64,000 bases of DNA. It comes from Pseudescherichia sp031998825. Lineage in GTDB: Bacteria; Pseudomonadota; Gammaproteobacteria; Enterobacterales; Enterobacteriaceae. The stretch is from assembly GCF_031998825.1 (NCBI RefSeq), contig NZ_DAMACX010000014.1:1-64000 (forward strand), in the 5' to 3' direction. The notes beneath the pieces are model-generated. The model saw nothing but the letters and a program-made list of their open reading frames with translations. It was not told where the DNA came from and did no database searches. The translations under genes and the position numbers were made by a program. The stretch's first letter is position 1; every line of letters starts with the position of its first letter. Shown one piece after another: positions 53,811-62,522 of this stretch.

Positions 53811-53830
53811 AATGATAATGATTATTATTG
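53811..53830 (+). promoter_or_regulatory. Fur box / ryhB promoter
   Basis: AATGATAATGATTATTATTG matches the Fur consensus (GATAATGAT repeat units) and overlaps the presumed -10 just before the RyhB start. A TTGGAC -35-like sequence lies upstream at about 53799. Confidence 0.85.
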
Positions 53831-53834
53831 CGAT

Positions 53835-53925
53835 GCGTTCAGGGGATGCTACGGTGAACCTGAAAGCACGACATTGCTCACATTGCTTCCAGTATTGTTT
53901 AGCCAGCCTATGCTGGCTTTTTTTT
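53835..53925 (+). ncRNA. ryhB: RyhB iron-responsive small RNA
   Basis: Contains the RyhB core CCTGAAAGCACGACATTGCT followed by CACATTGCTTCCAGTATT (pairing region and Hfq site), then the terminator AGCCAGC-CTAT-GCTGGCT and a T-run ending near 53925. It lies between yhhY and yhhX with a Fur box upstream, as in E. coli. Represses mRNAs of iron-using proteins with Hfq. The first ~25 bases differ from E. coli. The start is set by alignment, so it may be off by a few bases. Confidence 0.95.
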
Positions 53926-54072
53926 TGCGTGTGTATCAACCTGGCTTACTTGCCATTTTGTCCTCGGGAAGTGCTCACAATCCTCACGTACATTAAGTAC
54001 GCTCCGGTTGTTGCGCGCTTGCCGTGAACAAACTGGCTGCGACGCCGACGGTTGAGGGTTCATTGCGGGTGT

Positions 54073-54106
54073 TGTAGGCCCGATAAGCGCAGCGCCATCG
54101 GGCGTG
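54073..54106. repeat. REP-like unit before yhhX
   Basis: GTAGGCCCGATAAGCGCAGC followed by GCCATCGGGCGTG. The preceding 53930-54072 contains ACGTAC/GTACGC hairpin sequence that looks like another interspersed repeat; no gene is seen there. Confidence 0.7.
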
Positions 54107-54165
54107 TTGCCGGGCTCAACTTTGCGCTATGGTTATGGACAGTGATTTAACAAAAGGACTGATCC

Positions 54166-55203
54166 ATGACTCTGCACTGCGCATTTATTGGCTTTGGTAA
54201 AAGCACCACCCGCTACCATCTTCCCTACGTTCTCAACCGCAAAGCGAGCTGGCACGTGGCGCATATCTTCCGCCGCCATCCCAAGCCGGAAGAGCAGTAT
54301 CCTCAGTATCAGCACATCCATTTCACCAGCGATCTCGATGAGGTGCTCAACGATCCGCAGGTGAAGCTGGTGATCGTCTGTACCCACGCCGACAGCCACT
54401 TTGAGTACGCTAAACGCGCCCTGGAAGCGGGTAAAAACGTACTGGTAGAAAAACCCTTTACTCCTTCGATGGCTGAGGCCATTACTCTGTTCGAGCTGGC
54501 GAAAAGCAAAGGTCTCACCGTTACCCCATACCAGAACCGTCGCTTTGATAGCTGCTTCCTGACGGCGAAAAAAGCCATTGAGAGCGGCAAGCTGGGTGAG
54601 ATCGTCGAAATCGAGAGCCATATCGACTACTTCCGCCCGATAGCAGAGACCAAACCGGGCCTGCCGCAGGACGGCATGTTCTTTGGCCTGGGCGTGCATA
54701 CGCTGGATCAGATCATCTCTCTGTTTGGCCGACCGGATCATGTCTCCTATGACATCCGCAGCCTGCGCAACAAGGCCAACCCGGACGACACCTTTGAGGC
54801 GCAGCTCTTCTACGGCGATCTGAAGGCGATTGTGAAGACCAGCCACTTCGTCAAAATCGACTACCCGAAATTTATCATCCACGGCACGCGCGGCTCGTTT
54901 ATCAAGTACGGCATCGACCAGCAGGAGACTAGCCTGAAGGCCAATATCATGCCCGGCGAACCGGGATTTGCCGCTGACGACAGCGTAGCTACGCTGGCGT
55001 ACCTCAACGATGAAGGAGAGACCGTGCGCGAAGAGTGGCAGCCGGAGCCAGGCGACTATGGCCGCGTCTACGATGCCCTCTACGCTACCCTGACAAAAGG
55101 GGCGGAAAACTACGTCAAGGAATCTGAGGTGTTAACCAACCTTGAGATCCTCGAACGCGGGTTTGAGCAGGCGGCACCTGCCACGGTAACCCTCGAAAAA
55201 TAA
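54166..55203 (+). CDS. yhhX: Gfo/Idh/MocA-family oxidoreductase YhhX
   Basis: 345 residues, same as E. coli YhhX. N-terminal Rossmann region (CAFIGFGKSTTRYHLPYVLN) and the family's EKPFTPSMAEA with its conserved Lys-Pro. Substrate unknown. AAAGGA precedes ATG 54166. Confidence 0.95.
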   Translation: MTLHCAFIGFGKSTTRYHLPYVLNRKASWHVAHIFRRHPKPEEQYPQYQHIHFTSDLDEVLNDPQVKLVIVCTHADSHFEYAKRALEAGKNVLVEKPFTPSMAEAITLFELAKSKGLTVTPYQNRRFDSCFLTAKKAIESGKLGEIVEIESHIDYFRPIAETKPGLPQDGMFFGLGVHTLDQIISLFGRPDHVSYDIRSLRNKANPDDTFEAQLFYGDLKAIVKTSHFVKIDYPKFIIHGTRGSFIKYGIDQQETSLKANIMPGEPGFAADDSVATLAYLNDEGETVREEWQPEPGDYGRVYDALYATLTKGAENYVKESEVLTNLEILERGFEQAAPATVTLEK

Positions 55204-55325
55204 GGATTTTTGCTGGTTAACAAGTTGTTCATAATTTTTGAACAGAGGAGTCAATTTTCACCCTCTATCATCCTGGGCCGATCGAGTACACACTTACTCC
55301 ATCGAAAACAGACGGGGGTGAAAAA

Positions 55326-56021
55326 ATGATTTTCTTACGCAAAGCAAACGAACGTGGTCACGCGAATCATGGCTGGTTAGATTCATGGCATACCTTCTCT
55401 TTTGCCAACTACTACGATGCGAATTTCATGGGCTTCTCTGCGCTGCGCGTCATTAACGACGACGTGATCGACGCGGGCCAGGGCTTCGGTACCCATCCCC
55501 ATAAAGATATGGAGATCCTGACCTACGTGCTGGAAGGGGCGGTTGAGCATCAGGACAGCATGGGTAACAAAGAGCAGGTGCCTGCCGGTGAGTTCCAGAT
55601 CATGAGCGCCGGGACCGGGGTACGTCACTCTGAGTACAACCCGAGCGAAACCGAACGTCTGCATCTGTATCAAATCTGGATCATTCCAGAAAAAACCGGC
55701 ATCACGCCGCGCTACGAGCAGCGCCGCTTTGACGCCGCGCAGGGTCGCCAGCTGGTGCTCTCCCCGGATGCCCGGGACGGCTCGCTGAAGGTGAACCAGG
55801 ATATGGAGCTTTCTCGCTGGCCGCTGCAGAAAGACGAGCAGGGGGATTATCAGATTGCCGCCGGGCGTAAAGTCTGGATCCAGGTCGTGAAGGGTAGCGT
55901 CTCTATCAACGGGACTACCGCCACCACCGCCGACGGTCTGGCTATCTGGGACGAGCAGGCCCTGTCGATTCACGCTGACAGCGACAGTGAAATCCTGCTG
56001 TTCGACCTGCCGCCGGTATGA
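55326..56021 (+). CDS. yhhW: Pirin-family quercetin 2,3-dioxygenase YhhW
   Basis: 231 residues, same as E. coli YhhW. Bicupin with metal ligands in GFGTHPHKDMEI and VEHQDSMG, then SAGTGVRHSEYN. The E. coli enzyme has quercetinase activity; its physiological substrate is unclear. Follows yhhX as in E. coli. Confidence 0.95.
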   Translation: MIFLRKANERGHANHGWLDSWHTFSFANYYDANFMGFSALRVINDDVIDAGQGFGTHPHKDMEILTYVLEGAVEHQDSMGNKEQVPAGEFQIMSAGTGVRHSEYNPSETERLHLYQIWIIPEKTGITPRYEQRRFDAAQGRQLVLSPDARDGSLKVNQDMELSRWPLQKDEQGDYQIAAGRKVWIQVVKGSVSINGTTATTADGLAIWDEQALSIHADSDSEILLFDLPPV

Positions 56022-56122
56022 TGTGTTAAATAAAGTGCGCAACCTCTCCTTATCAGCGGCGAGGTTGCGTCTGCGTCGTGGTAAACTAAAACAATGTTTT
56101 CCCGTTTACCCCGCTCAGGACG

Positions 56123-57118
56123 ATGAAAAAGAAAAGACCCGTACTTCAGGACGTTGCAGATCGCGTTGGCGTGACCAAAATGACCGTCAGCCGTTTTTTA
56201 CGCAACCCGGAGCAAGTCTCCGTAGCATTGCGTGGCAAAATTGCAGCGGTGCTGGATGAGCTGGGCTACATTCCTAATCGCGCACCTGACATTCTCTCCA
56301 ACGCCACCAGCCGCGCTATCGGCGTGCTGCTGCCCTCTCTGACCAACCAGGTTTTCGCCGAAGTGCTGCGCGGAATCGAAAGCGTCACCGATGCCTATGG
56401 CTACCAGACCATGCTGGCCCACTACGGCTACAAGCCCGAAATGGAGGAGGAGCGGCTGGAGTCGATGCTGTCGTGGAATATCGACGGTCTGATCCTGACC
56501 GAACGCAGCCATACTCCGCGCACGCTGAAAATGATCGAGGTCGCGGGCATTCCGGTAGTAGAGCTGATGGACAGCCGTTCGCCGTGCCTCGATATCGCCG
56601 TGGGCTTTGATAACTTTGAGGCCGCCCGGCAGATGACCGCCGCGATCGTTGCGCGCGGCCATCGTCACGTCGCCTATCTGGGTGCACGTCTGGACGAACG
56701 TACTATTATCAAACAGCAGGGGTATGAGCAGGCGATGCGTGATGCGGGCCTGACGCCGTACAGCGTGATGGTGGAGCAGTCCTCCTCTTACTCATCCGGC
56801 ATTGAGCTGATGCGCCAGGCGCGCCGCGAGTATCCGCAGCTCAACGGTATCTTCTGTACCAACGATGATCTCGCGGTAGGTGCGGCCTTTGAGTGCCAGC
56901 GTTTAGGGTTGAAAATTCCGGATGATATCGCGATTGCCGGTTTCCACGGCCATGATATCGGCCAGGTGATGGAGCCACGGCTGGCAAGCGTGCTGACGCC
57001 GCGTGAACGCATGGGCCGTATTGGCGCAGAGCGCCTGCTGGCACGCATTCGCGGTGAGGTAGTGACGCCAAAAATGTTAGATTTAGGTTTCACTTTGTCA
57101 CCGGGTGGATCTATTTAG
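56123..57118 (+). CDS. gntR: Gluconate repressor GntR (LacI family)
   Basis: 331 residues, same as E. coli. HTH LQDVADRVGVTKMTVSRFLRNP and hinge YIPNRAPDILS, then a sugar-binding domain. Represses gntK and gntU (operators at 57199-57225) and Entner-Doudoroff genes until gluconate binds. A 9-bp perfect hairpin (56038-56046 with 56061-56069) lies in the yhhW-gntR gap. Confidence 0.96.
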   Translation: MKKKRPVLQDVADRVGVTKMTVSRFLRNPEQVSVALRGKIAAVLDELGYIPNRAPDILSNATSRAIGVLLPSLTNQVFAEVLRGIESVTDAYGYQTMLAHYGYKPEMEEERLESMLSWNIDGLILTERSHTPRTLKMIEVAGIPVVELMDSRSPCLDIAVGFDNFEAARQMTAAIVARGHRHVAYLGARLDERTIIKQQGYEQAMRDAGLTPYSVMVEQSSSYSSGIELMRQARREYPQLNGIFCTNDDLAVGAAFECQRLGLKIPDDIAIAGFHGHDIGQVMEPRLASVLTPRERMGRIGAERLLARIRGEVVTPKMLDLGFTLSPGGSI

Positions 57119-57198
57119 TCTGACAAATTTGAAGTAGCTCACACTTATTCACTTCTGAGGCCGCCGGTTATTGCTTCTCATCAGCCCCGGCAGGAAAA

Positions 57199-57225
57199 TG
57201 TTACCGATAACTGTTACCCGTAACA
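57199..57225 (+). promoter_or_regulatory. GntR operators before gntK
   Basis: TGTTACCCGTAACA (57212-57225) is a near-perfect palindrome with central CG-type spacing. A second, imperfect copy, GTTACCGATAAC (57200-57211), abuts it. Position 30-55 bases before gntK and the LacI-family format fit GntR sites known in E. coli. Confidence 0.75.
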
Positions 57226-57255
57226 ATCTACCTTTTGTCTCTGTGGGAGCGACCT

Positions 57256-57777
57256 TTGAGCACGACTAATCACGATCACCACGTCTATGTCCTGATGGGC
57301 GTATCCGGCAGTGGTAAATCTGCCGTTGCCAGCGAAGTGGCTTATCAGCTTCACGCCGCGTTCCTGGACGGCGACTTCCTGCATCCGCGCAGTAACATCA
57401 CCAAAATGGCCGCTGGCGAGCCGCTGAACGATGACGACCGCAAACCCTGGCTGCAGGCGCTGAACGATGCCGCCTTTGCCATGCAGCGTACCAACAAAGT
57501 GTCGCTGATCGTCTGCTCGGCGCTGAAAAAGCGCTATCGCGATCTGCTGCGCGACGGCAACCCGAACCTCTCCTTTATCTATCTGAAGGGTGATTTCGAC
57601 GTGATCGAAACTCGTCTGAAGGCGCGTAAAGGCCACTTCTTCAAAACGCAGATGCTGGTGACCCAGTTTGAAGCGCTGGAAGAGCCGGGCGCGGACGAGC
57701 GCGACGTATTGATTGTGGATATCGACCAGCCGCTGAACGGCGTGGTGGCCAGCACTATTGATGTGATTAATAAATAA
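57256..57777 (+). CDS. gntK: Gluconokinase GntK
   Basis: 173 residues from TTG 57256 (MSTTNHDHHVYVLMG), the rare start also used in E. coli; GGGAG lies 6 bases upstream. P-loop GVSGSGKSAVA. Phosphorylates gluconate to 6-phosphogluconate. Operon with gntU, 18-base gap. Confidence 0.95.
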   Translation: MSTTNHDHHVYVLMGVSGSGKSAVASEVAYQLHAAFLDGDFLHPRSNITKMAAGEPLNDDDRKPWLQALNDAAFAMQRTNKVSLIVCSALKKRYRDLLRDGNPNLSFIYLKGDFDVIETRLKARKGHFFKTQMLVTQFEALEEPGADERDVLIVDIDQPLNGVVASTIDVINK

Positions 57778-57795
57778 AAAGATTAAGGCAGTACA

Positions 57796-59136
57796 GTGGG
57801 TACTTTAACGCTTGTTTTGACAGCGGTCGGCTCGGTTTTGCTGCTGCTGTTTTTAGTGATGAAGGCACGTCTTCACGCTTTCATTGCTTTAATGGTGGTC
57901 TCTATTGGAGCAGGGCTGTTTTCCGGAATGCCGCTCGACGCCATTGCCAAAACCATGGAAAAAGGCATGGGCGGCACGCTGGGCTTCCTCGCGATTGTGG
58001 TCGCGCTGGGGGCGATGTTCGGAAAAATTCTGCATGAGACCGGCGCAGTAGATCAGATCGCGGTCAAGATGCTGAAATCCTTCGGTCACAGTCGGGCGCA
58101 CTACGCCATTGGCCTTGCAGGGTTGATCTGCGCGCTGCCGCTCTTCTTTGAGGTCGCGATCGTGCTGCTCATCAGCGTCGCGTTCTCGATGGCGCGCCAC
58201 ACCGGCACTAACCTGGTCAAGCTGGTCATTCCGCTCTTTGCCGGGGTTGCGGCGGCGGCGGCCTTCCTGCTGCCGGGGCCCGCGCCCATGCTGCTGGCAT
58301 CCCAGATGCACGCCGACTTTGGCTGGATGATCCTCATTGGCCTCTGCGCAGCGATTCCGGGCATGCTGATTGCCGGTCCGCTGTGGGGCAACTTTATCAG
58401 CCGTTACGTTGAGCTGCATATTCCGGATGACATCAGCGAGCCGCATCTCGGCGAAGGCAAGATGCCGTCGTTCGGCTTCAGCCTGGCGCTGATCCTGCTG
58501 CCGCTGGTGCTGGTAGGTCTGAAAACTATCGCTGCCCGCTTCGTTGAGCAGGGCTCTACGCTCTACGAGTGGTTGGAGTTTATCGGCCATCCGTTTACCG
58601 CCATCCTGGTGGCGTGCCTGGTGGCCATCTATGGCCTGGCGTATCGTCAGGGCATGGAGAAAGATAAAGTGATGGCGATCTGCGGCACGGCGCTTCAGCC
58701 AGCGGGCATTATTCTGCTGGTGATCGGTGCGGGCGGCGTCTTTAAGCAGGTGCTGGTGGATTCCGGCGTCGGTCCGGCACTGGGCGAAGCGTTGACCGGC
58801 ATGGGCCTGCCCATTGCCATCACCTGCTTCGTGCTGGCTGCGGCGGTGCGTATTATTCAGGGGTCGGCAACGGTGGCCTGTCTGACCGCGGTGGGTCTGG
58901 TCATGCCGGTGATTGAGCAGCTGCACTTCTCCGGCGCGCAGATGGCCGCACTGTCGATCTGCATCGCGGGCGGCTCTATCGTGGTCAGCCACGTCAACGA
59001 CGCTGGCTTCTGGCTGTTCGGTAAGTTTACCGGCGCAACCGAAGGACAGACGCTGAAGACGTGGACGATGATGGAGACTATCCTTGGCACCACGGGTGCG
59101 ATTGTTGGGATGATTGCCTTCTCGCTGCTGAGCTAA
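57796..59136 (+). CDS. gntU: Low-affinity gluconate permease GntU
   Basis: 446 residues, same as E. coli, beginning at GTG 57796. GntP-family transporter with about 12-14 hydrophobic segments and motif GGSIVVSHVNDAGFW near the end. Supplies gluconate to GntK. Confidence 0.95.
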   Translation: MGTLTLVLTAVGSVLLLLFLVMKARLHAFIALMVVSIGAGLFSGMPLDAIAKTMEKGMGGTLGFLAIVVALGAMFGKILHETGAVDQIAVKMLKSFGHSRAHYAIGLAGLICALPLFFEVAIVLLISVAFSMARHTGTNLVKLVIPLFAGVAAAAAFLLPGPAPMLLASQMHADFGWMILIGLCAAIPGMLIAGPLWGNFISRYVELHIPDDISEPHLGEGKMPSFGFSLALILLPLVLVGLKTIAARFVEQGSTLYEWLEFIGHPFTAILVACLVAIYGLAYRQGMEKDKVMAICGTALQPAGIILLVIGAGGVFKQVLVDSGVGPALGEALTGMGLPIAITCFVLAAAVRIIQGSATVACLTAVGLVMPVIEQLHFSGAQMAALSICIAGGSIVVSHVNDAGFWLFGKFTGATEGQTLKTWTMMETILGTTGAIVGMIAFSLLS

Positions 59137-59155
59137 AATTGTCTAAGTGACTCAT

Positions 59156-59189
59156 AAAACGGGGCTTCTATATAGAAGCCCCGTTTTTA
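59156..59189. terminator. Bidirectional terminator gntU/abi
   Basis: A perfect 15-bp stem (59156-59170 with 59173-59187) flanked by A and T runs. The T-run on the plus strand overlaps the TAA of the convergent Abi gene (59187-59189), so it can terminate both genes. Confidence 0.93.
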
Positions 59190-60140
59190 TTGAAGAAGCG
59201 TAGAAGTAGATGGGTATAAAACGCCAGGGTTTCCTTTAATAGTGAGATAGCATCGATGGTTGTTAGCATTAGCAGCAGACAGTAAGTCATACATTTGCTG
59301 AATGTTATCAACATCATAGCGTTTATACGAATGCATGTGTCGCTCTAATTCTCTAATACTAAGTATTTGACGAATGCGGGAATCAATACCGATATCAATA
59401 ACGTATTTTTTAAATTTAGGCGATATCCAGTAAATCAACTCCATTATGTAATCGAGTTTTTCCAGAAGATTATCAACGACCTCTTCTTTATTTCTGACGC
59501 TATTTAACATCCATGCTGGTTCATTATGGGAAATTCGATTTCTGAAAGAACGCACTGCCTCGATGCGTCGACGCAACGCATCTCGCTGGTGAAACATAAC
59601 ATTTTTAGTTTCCTGAACCTTCGGCAGTTTGCGAAACACTTTCGTTAGCTCATGCGGCCACAGGTAGTTTTTATCGGAACCATCATAAAAATGCTTGTCC
59701 AGAAGATACTCCCATGTCGCAAAATCGCATTGCGAAATGATTTGATCAACCGTTGGCTTAGGCTCCACAACTCCTTTGTTTTCAAGATTCTTTTTGGCGT
59801 TTCTTTTTGCATTTTTGATGCTCTCTTGAAACTTACGAGTTTGTTCGGCGACGACTAGCCTGCCGGTGTCATCTTGTTGCTGTCTGGCGGGAATGAGGTT
59901 AAACCAATAGTCTCCCTCAGTGGCTGCATACTTAGCATATGCCACATGGTGGAGAGCATTTCGTAAAGCCACTTCAACTAGCTGTATAAGAGGATAGAAT
60001 GCCCCTACAATAGCGAGATTCCAACAATATGCCCCGAAAAGTTGAGCGTCAGTTTGCGTTGCTAGTGACGTTTTGTAGCTGCTGAGACGGATGCGGCTTA
60101 GAAGTCTTGCAGGTTCCGAGTAATCGTAATTTTCTGGCAT
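59187..60140 (-). CDS. Abi-family (AbiD/AbiF-like) HEPN protein
   Basis: 317 residues, soluble. Matches the Abi-family pattern: an N-terminal ALRNALHH segment (R60-x4-H65) and a C-terminal SFRNRISHNEPAW (R200-x4-H205), the RxxxxH signature of HEPN ribonucleases. A basic, coiled stretch lies between (about 100-125). Such proteins abort phage infection, probably by RNA cleavage. No clear SD precedes ATG 60140, so expression may be low. AT-rich relative to neighbours and absent between gntU and yhgN in E. coli, so it was acquired. A divergent candidate RNA gene lies upstream (60294-60404), a possible antitoxin. Confidence 0.85.
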   Translation of the reverse strand: MPENYDYSEPARLLSRIRLSSYKTSLATQTDAQLFGAYCWNLAIVGAFYPLIQLVEVALRNALHHVAYAKYAATEGDYWFNLIPARQQQDDTGRLVVAEQTRKFQESIKNAKRNAKKNLENKGVVEPKPTVDQIISQCDFATWEYLLDKHFYDGSDKNYLWPHELTKVFRKLPKVQETKNVMFHQRDALRRRIEAVRSFRNRISHNEPAWMLNSVRNKEEVVDNLLEKLDYIMELIYWISPKFKKYVIDIGIDSRIRQILSIRELERHMHSYKRYDVDNIQQMYDLLSAANANNHRCYLTIKGNPGVLYPSTSTLLQ

Positions 60141-60258
60141 TATAATCTTAAAATTGTTTGTTTAGCGCTATTTTAAACCAGGGTGGATAGACATACTGTT
60201 ATACAGAACTCACTTCTAATAGTGAGCCTTACGCGCTACCGATGTGTCAGATGAGCAC

Positions 60259-60287
60259 TTGATACATGTAAATGAGCGTTATATACT
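60259..60287 (+). promoter_or_regulatory. Strong sigma70-type promoter for a candidate sRNA
   Basis: TTGATA (60259-60264), exactly 17 bases, then TATACT (60282-60287). It points away from the Abi gene towards the terminator at 60366-60404, with no coding sequence between. Confidence 0.65.
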
Positions 60288-60293
60288 CACTCA

Positions 60294-60404
60294 CGTAGCT
60301 AATCGATAGTTCTTCTCCCACCTTGCAGTGGTGCCAGTTCTTCGATATCAGGCGAAAGGATACCGACCCCGGAATCATTTAAATGGTCCCGGGGTTGTTT
60401 TTTT
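60294..60404 (+). ncRNA. Candidate structured small RNA next to the Abi gene
   Basis: About 110 bases between a good promoter and a strong terminator. The terminator stem is ACCCCGG (60366-60372) with CCGGGGT (60389-60395), with an inner CATTTAAATG palindrome and a T-run to 60404. Internally CACC/GGTG can form a small hairpin and ATCGATA/TCGATAT a longer-range one. No open frame with SD is present. It runs towards, but stops before, the end of the convergent yhgN. I do not recognise it as a named enterobacterial sRNA. The neighbour suggests an RNA partner or antitoxin of the Abi protein, but a backbone sRNA is also possible. Confidence 0.55.
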
Positions 60405-60421
60405 ATCGCGAAACGTAAAGC

Positions 60422-61015
60422 CTACCCCTTCATCCACACCCGAATGCCGTCCAGGAACATCTGGGTTGCCAGCATCACCAGCACCAGCCCCATCAGGCGC
60501 TCAAGCGCGTTAACCCCTTTCTCACCGAGCAGGCGTAAGAACAGCGTCGACTGCAGAAGAATGGCCACCGTGCCGCCCCACGCCAGCATCAGGGCGATCA
60601 CCAGATGCCCCATCTGATTCGGATACTGGTGTGACAGCAGCATCAGCGTGGCGAGCAGGGTGGGGCCGGCCACCAGCGGGATCGCCAGCGGTACGATAAA
60701 CGGCTCTTCACCGGCGGGCATACCGTAGCTGCCGCCCTCGGGGCTGGGGAAGATCATCTTAATGGCGATTAAAAAGAGGATGATGCCGCCGGAAATAGAG
60801 ACGGTCTCGGCGCGCAGGTTAAGGAATGAAAGGATCTTCTCGCCGGCGAAAAGAAAAATCAGCATCAGCAGCAGGGCAATCAGCAGCTCGCGGATCATAA
60901 TCGCCCGGCGGCGCTTCGGCTCGGTGTGCTTCAGCACTGACATAAAGATAGGCAGGTTGCCAAGCGGATCCATAATCAGGATCAACAGCACCGCGATGGA
61001 GAGGATATCATTCAT
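60422..61015 (-). CDS. yhgN: MarC-family membrane protein YhgN
   Basis: 197 residues from ATG 61015 (MNDILSIAVLLILIMDPLGNLP), same length and start as E. coli YhgN. Six hydrophobic segments; the DPLGNLP and GPTLLATLM motifs define the MarC/SNARE-associated family. Function unknown. Confidence 0.94.
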   Translation of the reverse strand: MNDILSIAVLLILIMDPLGNLPIFMSVLKHTEPKRRRAIMIRELLIALLLMLIFLFAGEKILSFLNLRAETVSISGGIILFLIAIKMIFPSPEGGSYGMPAGEEPFIVPLAIPLVAGPTLLATLMLLSHQYPNQMGHLVIALMLAWGGTVAILLQSTLFLRLLGEKGVNALERLMGLVLVMLATQMFLDGIRVWMKG

Positions 61016-61190
61016 TCTTCTTTTCCCTGAGGATCGCCATAAACGGCCGCTGATAAGCGCTATTTCTGACGGCGACACTATCATTGATTAATTTCACTTG
61101 CGACTTTAGCTGCATTTTGTAATGTGTGCGGTATACCAGTAAAAAGATCTGGATTGCTCAAACAGCACACACCTCTGCAGGAAATACGCT

Positions 61191-62297
61191 ATGAAAAATG
61201 TTGGTTTTATCGGCTGGCGCGGTATGGTCGGCTCTGTACTCATGCAACGCATGGTAGAAGAGTGCGACTTCGATGCCATTCGCCCTGTCTTCTTCTCTAC
61301 GTCCCAGCTTGGCCAGCCAGCCCCGACGTTCGGTACAGGCGCGGCGGGCACGCTTCAGGACGCATTTGACCTGGAGGCGCTGAAGGCACTCGACATTATT
61401 GTCACCTGCCAGGGCGGCGATTATACCAATGAAATCTATCCAAAGCTTCGTGAAAGCGGCTGGCAGGGCTACTGGATCGACGCAGCCTCTTCGCTGCGCA
61501 TGAAAGATGACGCCATCATCATTCTCGATCCGGTCAACCAGGAGGTCATTACCCAGGGCCTGAACAATGGCGTGAAAACCTTTGTGGGCGGCAACTGTAC
61601 CGTCAGCCTGATGCTGATGTCGCTGGGCGGCCTGTTTGCTGAGAATCTGGTGGATTGGGTCTCGGTTGCGACCTACCAGGCGGCCTCCGGTGGCGGCGCG
61701 CGCCATATGCGTGAGCTGCTGGCGCAGATGGGCCAGCTGCACAGCCACGTTGCGGGCGAGCTGGCGGATCCGGCCTCGGCTATCCTCGATATTGAACGTA
61801 AGGTCACGACCCTCTCCCGCAGCGGCGAGCTGCCGGTAGACAACTTCGGCGTACCGCTGGCGGGCAGCCTGATCCCGTGGATTGATAAACAGCTTGATAA
61901 CGGCCAGAGCCGTGAAGAGTGGAAAGGCCAGGCTGAGACCAACAAGATCCTCAATACCGACCTGGTTATTCCGGTAGATGGCCTCTGCGTGCGCGTGGGC
62001 GCGCTGCGCTGCCATAGCCAGGCCTTTACCATCAAGCTGAAGAAAGATGTCTCTATCCCGACCGTTGAGTCCCTGCTGGCGGCACACAATCAGTGGGCCA
62101 AAGTAGTACCGAACGATCGCGAGATCACCATGCGCGAGCTGACCCCGGCGGCGGTGACCGGCACCCTGACTACCCCGGTTGGCCGTCTGCGTAAGCTCAA
62201 CATGGGACCGGAGTACCTCTCCGCCTTCACCGTCGGCGATCAGCTGCTGTGGGGAGCCGCTGAACCGCTGCGGCGGATGCTGCGCCAGCTGGCGTAA
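61191..62297 (+). CDS. asd: Aspartate-semialdehyde dehydrogenase Asd
   Basis: 368 residues (E. coli 367). NADP-binding GWRGMVGSVL at the start, catalytic Cys about 136 in GGNCTVSLML, and GGGARHMRELL later. Reduces aspartyl-phosphate to aspartate semialdehyde for lysine, threonine and methionine. Here it also supplies the substrate of Dat at 9 kb. Confidence 0.97.
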   Translation: MKNVGFIGWRGMVGSVLMQRMVEECDFDAIRPVFFSTSQLGQPAPTFGTGAAGTLQDAFDLEALKALDIIVTCQGGDYTNEIYPKLRESGWQGYWIDAASSLRMKDDAIIILDPVNQEVITQGLNNGVKTFVGGNCTVSLMLMSLGGLFAENLVDWVSVATYQAASGGGARHMRELLAQMGQLHSHVAGELADPASAILDIERKVTTLSRSGELPVDNFGVPLAGSLIPWIDKQLDNGQSREEWKGQAETNKILNTDLVIPVDGLCVRVGALRCHSQAFTIKLKKDVSIPTVESLLAAHNQWAKVVPNDREITMRELTPAAVTGTLTTPVGRLRKLNMGPEYLSAFTVGDQLLWGAAEPLRRMLRQLA

Positions 62298-62312
62298 CTA
62301 TCACTGTTTATG

Positions 62313-62341
62313 AGGAGGTGCAGCGTCACCTCCTTTTTTTT
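62313..62341 (+). terminator. rho-independent terminator of asd
   Basis: 8-bp stem AGGAGGTG (62313-62320) with CACCTCCT (62327-62334), 6-base loop, then a T-run. Confidence 0.92.
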
Positions 62342-62522
62342 GCACATTTTTTGTGAACCCGCGCGCTGAGTTTTTTGTTAAATACATAATGTAGTCGCAA
62401 TTCATCCAAATTTATCAGGAGACAAGGGAACCCTTGTCTATGCTTAAGTTGGACCAGCTCCAGGCCAGCGTAGATGTGGCTGGCGAAAAAATGTGGCACA
62501 TATAAAACAGGATAAAATAACC
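62342..62522 (+). promoter_or_regulatory. glgB leader with perfect hairpin and small reading frame
   Basis: AGACAAGGG (62420-62428) and CCCTTGTCT (62431-62439) form a perfect hairpin ending one base before an ATG at 62440. That ATG opens a 21-codon frame (starts MLKLDQLQAS) with TAA at 62503-62505, 17 bases before glgB. No well-spaced SD precedes it, so translation is uncertain. Confidence 0.4.

Noticed and set aside
53806..54027. 73-codon frame after yhhY
   Set aside because: It begins inside the Fur box and covers RyhB; the sequence is explained by the sRNA.
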